Shown here: positions 8,114-14,468 of the stretch, in pieces | Position numbering within the stretch: the first letter of the stretch is position 1 | Layout: every line of letters begins with the position of its first letter | Origin: JOPF133 sp052144935 | GTDB taxonomy: Bacteria > Acidobacteriota > Terriglobia > Bryobacterales > Bryobacteraceae | Direction of reading: 5' to 3' | DNA length: 22,249 nucleotides | NCBI GenBank assembly: GCA_052144935.1 | Contig: JBKQPR010000044.1 | Span: 1-22,249, forward strand | The notes under the pieces: model-generated | Told to the model about the DNA's origin: nothing | The model's input: only the letters and a program-made list of their open reading frames with translations | Databases searched by the model: none | Made by a program: the position numbers and the translations under genes

Positions 8114-8620
8114 TTCGAGGAGTGCGACATCTTCGGGAACGGCTTGTCCGGCGTCGAAGTCAAGGAAGGCGGCGACCCGATCGTGCGCCTATGCGGGATC
8201 CACCACGGGGCGGCGGGCGGCGTGATGTCGTGGAAGCTGGGCGCGGGAAGTTCGAAGAGTGCGGCGTCTTCGCCAACACCCTGACCGGCGTGGAGGTGAG
8301 CGAAGGCGGCGACCCGAGCTTTCGCCAGTGCCAGATTCACGATGGCAAGCAAGGGGGCGTGGTCGTGCACACGGAAGGTCGCGGCAGGTTCGACCAGTGC
8401 GGCATTTTCGCGGACGTACGGGTTGGCATGGCAATGTGGGAGGGTGACGATCCGGTGGTGCGGCGGTCGAAGATCCACGACAACAAGCAGAGCGGCGTGA
8501 TGATGTTGAACGGGGGGCGCGGCACGTTGCATGACTGCGAGTTCTGGGGGGCACAAGGGCAAGAACCTCGACGTCAAGAAAGGCTGCCAGCTTCGCCACC
8601 GCGGCATTGTCGAAGGATAA
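8114..8620 (+). pseudogene. Decayed right-handed parallel beta-helix repeat gene
   Basis: Tandem coils of about 23 residues can be read, alternating two types: FEECxIFxNxxxGVxVxEGGDP and RxCxIHDxKQxGVxVxxxGRG, as in pectate-lyase-like/NosD beta-helix proteins. They do not share one frame. The first coils (8114-8230) read in one frame; after a missing base at about 8231-8240 (ahead of GRGKFEEC) they read in a second; at a run of six G (8546-8551) one extra base shifts to a third, which ends cleanly with HKGKNLDVKKGCQLRH and a TAA at 8618-8620. The 5' part is missing: upstream lies only the start of the CE15 gene, and no start codon or signal peptide is present. It is therefore truncated and doubly frameshifted. 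Sequencing error at the G-run is possible for one shift. Confidence 0.75.
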
Positions 8621-8630
8621 CGGCGCCGGC

Positions 8631-8645
8631 CGTGAGAGACTCACG
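8631..8645. other. Small perfect hairpin after the beta-helix remnant
   Basis: CGTGAG-AGA-CTCACG, a 6-bp stem with a 3-nt loop, 10 nt past the remnant's stop codon. No T-run follows. Confidence 0.4.
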
Positions 8646-8656
8646 CCTCGCGAACT

Positions 8657-8676
8657 GCGGATCGGAGCGGATCGGA
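8657..8676. repeat. Tandem 10-bp repeat
   Basis: GCGGATCGGA occurs twice in tandem just upstream of the gene at 8705. Function unknown. Confidence 0.6.
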
Positions 8677-8704
8677 ATTTTGTGAAAGGGGGGTGAGGGA
8701 GTTT

Positions 8705-9226
8705 ATGTTATTCTCTTGTGCGATCGGAGGTTTCTTGAGATCTCATCGACTGGGCCGCCCGGCGCGGCTGATTGCCATAATCCTGGTGGCCGGCGCGGGT
8801 CTCTTCCCGGTTCTGGCCGGAGAGGCCTTCTACTTGGGGACCTGGAAGATCGCCTCGGCGGTCGAGGCTCCCTGGACCGATCCCAAATGGAAGCCGGACC
8901 CGGCGGAAATGAAATCGCTGGTCGGGAAGATGGTGGTCTTCAAGGCGAACGAGATCACCGGCCCGCGGATCATGGCCTGCAAGGCACCCAACTACCGGGT
9001 TGTCGAAATTCCCGCCGAGGGCCTGTTTCAAGGCGCGTTCGACGAAATGCACACGCGGGACAAGTCGGTAGACCCGCTCAAGCTCGCGCAGAAGGTGGGA
9101 TTTAAGGGGACGTCCTGGAAATCGCTCCAAACCGGCTGCGCCAATGAGCTGGATTTCCATTTTGTCGACCCGGCCACCGCGGAATTCGGCCTCAACGATT
9201 GGGTCTACACGATGAAGAAGCAGTAA
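8705..9226 (+). CDS. Exported protein of unknown function (lipocalin-like size)
   Basis: 173 residues. The ATG at 8705 is preferred because AGGGAG precedes it; a GTG at 8693 in the same frame would add four residues and also has a G-rich leader. Residues 1-22 form a long positive n-region (two RS/R pairs), then a hydrophobic core (LIAIILVAGAGLFPVLAG), so it is a signal peptide with cleavage after VLA or an N-terminal anchor. The mature part begins FYLGTWKIASA, a GxW-type start seen in lipocalin-like barrels, and has two cysteines about 55 residues apart. I do not recognise the family. It converges on another small exported protein (9273-9896) with a comparable GEW motif. Confidence 0.7.
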   Translation: MLFSCAIGGFLRSHRLGRPARLIAIILVAGAGLFPVLAGEAFYLGTWKIASAVEAPWTDPKWKPDPAEMKSLVGKMVVFKANEITGPRIMACKAPNYRVVEIPAEGLFQGAFDEMHTRDKSVDPLKLAQKVGFKGTSWKSLQTGCANELDFHFVDPATAEFGLNDWVYTMKKQ

Positions 9227-9272
9227 GGCCGTGCTTACCCGATTGGTAGATGTGCCGCGGCGCGCCGGAGGT

Positions 9273-9896
9273 TTAGCGGATGCGTTGAAGCCGCCCGGTC
9301 AGCCGGAAGACCCCGCGGCGTTTCACGTAGGATTCCAGGAACAGCCGCAATTCCGAGCTATCCGCGTAAAGCAGAATGGTGGTGTCGGAGCTGCTGTCCT
9401 TCTTGCTCTGCCGGTGTATGGAGTGAGCCACATTCAGAGCTCCGCTAAAGCTCTCCCGGCCCAGGCGCTGGGCGTCGAAATCGTACCAGTTCATGCGGTC
9501 TCGCATCAGCTCGACGCGGTTCAGTCTCCAGCAGGGCTGACCTTTGGGGGTCCCGAATTCGTCGCATTGGTTCTCGCTGGGCGACTGCGCGATCAGCACG
9601 TTTCCGACGCGCGCCAGGGTAAAGGGCGAGGCCTTTCCCTTGGCGAACTCATCGGGCGATCCCATGCGGTATTCGCCATCCGTGAACCGGATCACCACGG
9701 GATCGGACTCAGGCGTCGAGCCGGGAGTTCCGAGGTCCTTCCATTCCCCGAGAATGCCGTCCTCGCGGACCGGCGGGAGTTGCGCGGTGGTGAGCACCGC
9801 GTCGCATCCGGCGGTACCGAGGATCGCCAACAGCAGGATGATGCCGGCTGGTGTGGGCGTCCAGGCCGTGTTGGTGGTTGCAGGTCGCACATGCAT
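9273..9896 (-). CDS. Putative lipoprotein of unknown function
   Basis: 207 residues from the ATG at 9896. The N-terminus has a hydrophobic core (GIILLLAILG) ending in TAGC with Cys31 as the likely lipidated residue; Thr rather than Leu at -3 makes the lipobox imperfect. The mature protein contains ILGEWKDLG near 48-56, two further cysteines (about 111 and 122) that could pair, and a basic C-terminus. The n-region is nearly uncharged except for Arg4. No domain recognised. The start has no clear Shine-Dalgarno sequence; a GTG two codons later is an alternative. It is divergent from the TPR gene with a 56-nt gap. Confidence 0.65.
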   Translation of the reverse strand: MHVRPATTNTAWTPTPAGIILLLAILGTAGCDAVLTTAQLPPVREDGILGEWKDLGTPGSTPESDPVVIRFTDGEYRMGSPDEFAKGKASPFTLARVGNVLIAQSPSENQCDEFGTPKGQPCWRLNRVELMRDRMNWYDFDAQRLGRESFSGALNVAHSIHRQSKKDSSSDTTILLYADSSELRLFLESYVKRRGVFRLTGRLQRIR

Positions 9897-9952
9897 GGCT
9901 TGCTGCTCATTCTATCGAAACCACCGGAACCAGGTACGATTCAGGAACCATA

Positions 9953-10774
9953 ATGCCGGACACACAACCAGACTGGACCCGCATCGTCGAATCTCCCGAT
10001 ACGCCCGTCGACCAACTGGCAGATGCGCTCATCCACCGCGCCTGCACCGCCATCCGGAAGGGTGACCCCCGCGAGGCGCAAGCCGACTACACCCGAATCA
10101 TCGACTTGCCCGGCGCGCCCGCCGGTCTGTTCGCCTCGGCCCTCTACTGCCGCAGCGTGACCCACACCATGCTAGGTCGAACAGACCAGGCCATCGCCGA
10201 CTACACGCACTTGATCGAACGCGTGCCCGGCGCGCCGATCGAGGATTCGGCCAGCGCGCTGCTCAACCATGGCGCTGCATGGAGCAAGTACGACACCGGC
10301 AAAGCGCTGGCCGACTACACCCACCTCATTGACTTGCCCGGCGCGTCAGCGCGCAATGTGGCGACCGCCCTCCGCGTCATCGATCGCTTACCGGACGCAC
10401 CCGGCCAATTCCTGGCGAGAGCGCTGGCCTTCCGTGGTTGGGAGCAGTACAAGCGCGGTATGTACGCAGCCTTTCTCAGCGATACCGAAGAGGCTCTGCA
10501 CTATGACTCGGACCTGGAAACCACTCCCTTCAACTTTGGTCTGGCGCTCTTGGCCTGCGGCCGCGATGCCGAGGCCGCCACCGCCTACGCCGAGGCAGCG
10601 GAACAATACCCCAACGCGGTCGAGATCTGGGGCTTGCCCTATCTGTTGGAGGCTCAAACGATGTGGCTGACCCGCGAACGCGCCCAACCCATCGTCGGGT
10701 TTCTCCGGTCAGGCGTAGGAATGAGAGCTGCCGCGAAGGAGAACAGCGGCGCCGGACGCGGGGCTTCCTCATGA
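9953..10774 (+). CDS. TPR-type repeat protein with a shortened repeat
   Basis: 273 residues, ATG with AGGA 8 nt upstream. No signal peptide, so cytoplasmic. It has about 38-residue helical repeats of the form ...LPGAP-x-x-x-x-A-x-AL-x-x-RG...A-x-ADYT-x-LI, starting near residues 11, 51, 90 and 128. After ATAL (137-140) the sequence passes directly to RVIDRLPDAP, so roughly 20 residues (the second helix and the ADYT element of one repeat) are missing in frame. The C-terminal part is less regular. TPR arrays mediate protein-protein binding. The stop overlaps the start of the ankyrin gene by ATGA, so the two are probably translated together and may act together. Confidence 0.82.
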   Translation: MPDTQPDWTRIVESPDTPVDQLADALIHRACTAIRKGDPREAQADYTRIIDLPGAPAGLFASALYCRSVTHTMLGRTDQAIADYTHLIERVPGAPIEDSASALLNHGAAWSKYDTGKALADYTHLIDLPGASARNVATALRVIDRLPDAPGQFLARALAFRGWEQYKRGMYAAFLSDTEEALHYDSDLETTPFNFGLALLACGRDAEAATAYAEAAEQYPNAVEIWGLPYLLEAQTMWLTRERAQPIVGFLRSGVGMRAAAKENSGAGRGASS

Positions 10775-12501
10775 GCGACGGACGATCCCCGGCGACAACG
10801 TCTTTGGCGGCGGTAACTTCCGCGGCATCCTTGTGGCGAGCTACGGCGCTGGCCTGGCTGGCATTGCGGCTCGCCTGCGCACCGGCTTTCGCCCAACCCG
10901 CGGGATCGAACGCGCTCTCGGACGCGGCCCTTCGCGGCGACGCGCTTACCGCGAGAAAGCTGCTGGATGGCGGCGCGGACCCGAACGCCCGCGATGAACT
11001 CGGTTCCACACCGCTGATGAATGCCGTGTCGATGACCGCCCGCAGGGACACCGGCGGCGATTTCCTGGCCACGGCGAAGCTTCTGCTCGAACGAGGCGCG
11101 GACCCGAATCTCACGAATCCCGCCGGCCGAACCGCCCTGCTGGACGCCACCGTGGGCTACGCTTCCGAGAGTGGCATCGTTCTCGTGCCCGAGCCGTTGG
11201 TGGAGTTGCTGCTTCGCGCGGGAGCCGACGTCGACGCGCAGGCTTCCGACGGTACCACCGCCCTCCACCAGGTAGCCGGCCAATTTGCCAGCCAGCCTCG
11301 GCTCATCCGCATGCTGCTGGACCACGGGGCGCGTCAGAACCTGGCGGACAAAGAGGGAAGGACCGCCCTGATGCGCGCTGCCATGCTGGGCAGGACCGAA
11401 ATTGTGACCCTGCTTTGCGCCAATGGCGCCGACCCTGCGCTGCGAGACTCCCGCGGCAAGAAGGCGCTGGATCTGGCCGTGGAGGCGGGTTACCCGGAGA
11501 CCGCCGCGGTGTTGCTGGCCAGGGAACCGGCCGCTGCCGCCGGCGACGTACCTGGCAATGCTCTTCGCAAAGCTCGCGATGCCGCGCTCCTGCGCTTGAT
11601 TGGCGCCAGCCTGTTCAAGGCCGCCGGGGATATGCTGGCACAGGGAGCCGATCCGAACGCCGGCGCCGACCAGGGGTTTCCGGCGCTGGTGATGGCGGCG
11701 GCCAATACCACCTCCGGGGGCGGCCTGGTGCGCCTTCTGCTGGATAAGGGCGCGGCTGTGAACGCCGCCGATCGCGAGGGCACCACGGCCCTGATGGCGG
11801 CGGCCGGGCATTACGGCATGGAGGTGTGCGAGTTGCTGATCGCCCGTGGCGCCGCCATCGAAGCGCGCGACGCTCATGCCAATACCGCGCTATTGCGCGC
11901 CGCCGCTCACGCCGACAGTTATATGGAAGAGCGGTTTCATCTGGTCCGGCTGCTTCTCGACAAAGGCGCCGACCCCAAGGCGAAAAACGATTCCGGCATC
12001 ACCGCCCTCATGCTGGCCGCGGCACGGGCTTCGATCCCGGCATTGGAAGTTCTCCTCGACCGCGGCGCCCAGGTGAACGCGCAGGATCGCACAGGCCGGA
12101 CGGCCTTGATGGTGGCCGTCCGGCAAGGCGATCCCGACCCGGTGGAACTGCTGCTCGACCGCAAGGCCGATGTCAACGCGCGCGACCATGCGGGGCGCTC
12201 CGCGCTGCTGGCGGCCATTGACGCGCCGGACCATTTCAGCTACCAAAACCAGGAGAAGTACTCTTATGAAGTTTTCCGGCTGCTGATCGAGAAGGGCGCC
12301 CAGGTCAACGTAGCCGGCGACGAAGGCAACACGCCGCTGCTGGTGGCCCTGCGGCGCCGCTACTGGGATGCCGTAGAGTTGTTGGTCGCGCGGGGAGCGG
12401 ATGTGGCGGCGCGCGATAAAGATGGCAAAACCGCGCTCGAACTCGCGGCGGGGACGCCCGTGGAGGGGCTGCTGCGCAATGCCATTGTTCGCAAACCGTG
12501 A
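10771..12501 (+). CDS. Exported ankyrin-repeat protein
   Basis: 576 residues. The start is the ATG at 10771, which overlaps the TGA of the upstream TPR gene; a longer in-frame extension would run back over that gene. A signal-like segment (21-41, ending APAFA before QPAG) suggests export, with an unusually long n-region. About 13 ankyrin repeats fill the rest, recognised by the G-x-TAL-x-x-A start and the LLL-x-x-GAD-x-NA end, beginning near 48, 78, 119, 159, 195, 228, 300, 336, 369, 408, 441, 474, 518 and 551. Repeats near 85-95, 130-140 and 485-500 carry short insertions. A stretch of about 40 residues (250-290) breaks the array. Ankyrin stacks bind other proteins; the target is unknown. 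Confidence 0.87.
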   Translation: MSDGRSPATTSLAAVTSAASLWRATALAWLALRLACAPAFAQPAGSNALSDAALRGDALTARKLLDGGADPNARDELGSTPLMNAVSMTARRDTGGDFLATAKLLLERGADPNLTNPAGRTALLDATVGYASESGIVLVPEPLVELLLRAGADVDAQASDGTTALHQVAGQFASQPRLIRMLLDHGARQNLADKEGRTALMRAAMLGRTEIVTLLCANGADPALRDSRGKKALDLAVEAGYPETAAVLLAREPAAAAGDVPGNALRKARDAALLRLIGASLFKAAGDMLAQGADPNAGADQGFPALVMAAANTTSGGGLVRLLLDKGAAVNAADREGTTALMAAAGHYGMEVCELLIARGAAIEARDAHANTALLRAAAHADSYMEERFHLVRLLLDKGADPKAKNDSGITALMLAAARASIPALEVLLDRGAQVNAQDRTGRTALMVAVRQGDPDPVELLLDRKADVNARDHAGRSALLAAIDAPDHFSYQNQEKYSYEVFRLLIEKGAQVNVAGDEGNTPLLVALRRRYWDAVELLVARGADVAARDKDGKTALELAAGTPVEGLLRNAIVRKP

Positions 12502-12554
12502 AACGTGAGCCGCCGCACCTTGCATCTGGAACCGATCCAGTGGAGAATACAGCG

Positions 12555-13583
12555 ATGCACCTAAGACGAAGCTTCCAACGTTCCGGCTCTTTCCTGCTGC
12601 TGTGGATGGCCGCGGCAGCCGCCCCGCAGCCGAAGCCGGCGCCGCGGTACGAGCTCGTCGATGGCCACCTCCACTTCCTCAACTTCGTGCAGGAGACGGC
12701 CGGGATGGACGCATTCCTCAAAGCCATGGACGATACCGGGGTAACCGAGTCGGTGGTGATCGGCATGCCCGTCGTGAAGATGTGGGACGAGGGAGATGCG
12801 AAGCGGCCCACTTACTACCTGGACAACGATTCCCGTACCTATTGGTACACCGCGACCGACTTCCTGGTGGCGCGGGCCGTGCTGGACCTGCCGAAGGAAC
12901 GGCAGGCCCGTCTGCATCCCTTCATCTGCGGCATCAACAGCGCGGATCGAAACGCCGTGGATCATGTAGAGCGCATGCTGGCGCTCTACCCCAACTTCTG
13001 GCAGGGCATCGGCGAGGTTTTCCTGCGGCACGACGACCTGACCGCGCTGACCTACGGCGGCGCTCCGCGCGCGACTTCGAGCGCGTTTGGCCGGCTGCTG
13101 GATCTGGCCGCGGCGCGCGGCCTGCCCGTTCTGGTCCACAGCGACATCGGGCCGGCCTCGCTGGAACAACCCGACTATCTCGGCGAGATCGAGTCGGCCA
13201 TCCGAGCGCATCCGCACACTCGCATGATCTGGGCGCACGCGGGCATCAGCCGCCGCATCGTGATCGCCAATCACACAGACATTCTTCGCCGGATGCTGGG
13301 GCAGTATTCCAATCTCACCATCGACCTGTCGTGGGTCATCTTCGAACAGGAGATCGCGCCCGGCGGGACTTTGGACCGGAGATGGGCGAGTCTGATCGAA
13401 GAGTTCCCCGGCCGCTTTGTGATCGGTTCGGACACCGTCGGGTTCTTTGACCACTACAAGGCGACCCTGCAGCGCTATTATCTCCTTTTGGATGCGCTCA
13501 AGCCGGCGACCGCGAGAAAAGTAGCCCACGACAACTTCCTGGCCCTGCTTCCCGCGCGCCAGGCGGTTAGCACGGGGCGTTAG
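12555..13583 (+). CDS. Exported amidohydrolase (Amidohydro_2 / TIM-barrel metal hydrolase)
   Basis: 342 residues from the ATG at 12555, with GGAG 9 nt upstream and a good signal peptide (RRSFQRSGSFLLLWMAAAAA). A GTG at 12498 that overlaps the ankyrin stop (GTGA) is in frame but would add 19 residues before the signal peptide, so I reject it. Metal-site motifs of the PF04909 type are present: GHLH (His38/His40), GEVF (Glu154), LVHSD (His195), WAHAG (His228) and GSDT (Asp293). Family members hydrolyse or decarboxylate small cyclic or carboxylated substrates; the substrate here cannot be read. It follows the ankyrin gene after 53 nt and may belong to the same transcript. Confidence 0.85.
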   Translation: MHLRRSFQRSGSFLLLWMAAAAAPQPKPAPRYELVDGHLHFLNFVQETAGMDAFLKAMDDTGVTESVVIGMPVVKMWDEGDAKRPTYYLDNDSRTYWYTATDFLVARAVLDLPKERQARLHPFICGINSADRNAVDHVERMLALYPNFWQGIGEVFLRHDDLTALTYGGAPRATSSAFGRLLDLAAARGLPVLVHSDIGPASLEQPDYLGEIESAIRAHPHTRMIWAHAGISRRIVIANHTDILRRMLGQYSNLTIDLSWVIFEQEIAPGGTLDRRWASLIEEFPGRFVIGSDTVGFFDHYKATLQRYYLLLDALKPATARKVAHDNFLALLPARQAVSTGR

Positions 13584-13589
13584 CGGGCG

Positions 13590-13634
13590 GGGCGGACCCC
13601 CCGGGCGGACCCCCAGCCGGTAAAAGCCCTGGGG
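13590..13634. terminator. Convergent gap with 13-nt tandem repeat and hairpin
   Basis: Between two convergent stops, GGGCGGACCCCCC is repeated almost exactly (13590-13602 and 13603-13614), followed by CCCCAG (13611-13616) able to pair with CTGGGG (13629-13634). It may terminate transcription from both sides, but there is no T-run. Confidence 0.35.
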
Positions 13635-13636
13635 CC

Positions 13637-14329
13637 TCACCGCGACGGAAGGAATTGTAGAATCTCGCGCATGACTCGCTCTCCCTGATCCGTTTCAAAG
13701 AGGAACTGAGCGTGTGCCGAGCCGTCGAGGACGATCAGGTGTTTCGGCTCAGGCGCCTTTTCGTACTGGGCGCGAATCCCGGGGAGCCTCGGCCCGCCAT
13801 CGTTGGCGTCGTCGCGGGCCACGATGAACAGCGTGGCGGACTTGAGTTTTTCAGCCGGGAGGTTCGGCGCCGCGCCCAGCAACACCAGACGCTCGATTTC
13901 GTGGGGATCAGACATAATCGACGCGTCGCCGGCGGCGCTGCCCCCAAAGCTGCCACCGACCACCGATACGGTCTTGGCGCCCGTCTGCCGCAGATAGCGG
14001 ACGGCGGCCAGGACGTCGAAGTGGAACGGGGCGTTATCAAAGTCGGATTGCCCGGGGCCTCGTGACTGGCCGAAGCCGCGGAAGTCGATCGCCAGCACGC
14101 GAAATCCCGCCGTGGCGAAGACTCGCGCCTGCTTCCCCCAACTCTCCTTGTTGAAACGGCCGCCGTGAGCCAGCACCAGGCCCCGGTCGCCTTTTCCGTA
14201 CACGTCGCCGTATATAAGCCCCCCGTCCTGAGTCGGAAAGGAGACGCGCTCCTGCGCCGCCGATAGTCCCGCCAAGACGGCGCTCATCATGATGGCTCTG
14301 GCCAGTGGCAAGCTAAACACAGAAGTCAC
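13637..14329 (-). CDS. Secreted alpha/beta hydrolase
   Basis: 230 residues. The start is the GTG at 14329: GAGGGGG lies 6 nt before it, and starting here gives a complete signal peptide (ending SAAQ near 23-26) whereas the ATG at 14290 would leave too short a core. Alpha/beta-hydrolase motifs are the oxyanion loop AHGGRF (54-59), DFRGFGQSRG (82-91), nucleophile elbow GGSFGG with Ser127 (125-130), acid ARDDAND (Asp173 or 174) and HAQF with His206. The size and order resemble dienelactone-hydrolase/serine-aminopeptidase-type esterases. Substrate unknown. It is divergent from the kinase gene. Confidence 0.85.
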   Translation of the reverse strand: MTSVFSLPLARAIMMSAVLAGLSAAQERVSFPTQDGGLIYGDVYGKGDRGLVLAHGGRFNKESWGKQARVFATAGFRVLAIDFRGFGQSRGPGQSDFDNAPFHFDVLAAVRYLRQTGAKTVSVVGGSFGGSAAGDASIMSDPHEIERLVLLGAAPNLPAEKLKSATLFIVARDDANDGGPRLPGIRAQYEKAPEPKHLIVLDGSAHAQFLFETDQGERVMREILQFLPSR

Positions 14330-14404
14330 TCCATGCCCCCTCGCAATAGGTTAACGGTTTTGGCTCGAGATGGGGGTGCGTAAGCGGACTCGGGAAAATC
14401 GGTT

Positions 14405-14437
14405 GGCAGGCGGGGTGCCCTTTGGGGCCCGCCTGCC
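14405..14437. repeat. Large inverted repeat upstream of the kinase gene
   Basis: GGCAGGCGGG (14405-14414) and CCCGCCTGCC (14428-14437) are perfect complements with a 13-nt loop that can itself pair in part (GCCC/GGGC). It ends 15 nt before the -10-like TAGAAT. It may be an operator, the terminator of an unseen transcript, or a dispersed intergenic palindrome. Confidence 0.65.
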
Positions 14438-14452
14438 CCACCCTGGGTGGGT

Positions 14453-14458
14453 TAGAAT
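14453..14458 (+). promoter_or_regulatory. Possible -10 box of the kinase gene
   Basis: TAGAAT, 10 nt before the ATG at 14469. No Shine-Dalgarno sequence lies between, so the mRNA would have almost no leader. The position expected for a -35 falls in the arm of the hairpin at 14428-14437. Confidence 0.4.
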
Positions 14459-14468
14459 TAGTCATCAG

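Noticed and set aside
10654..11877. A 407-codon minus-strand frame opposite the ankyrin gene
   Set aside because: Antisense to clear ankyrin repeats; its apparent repeats are only the reverse image of them.
12561..13640. A 359-codon minus-strand frame opposite the amidohydrolase
   Set aside because: No domain, and the plus strand has all metal-site motifs in order.
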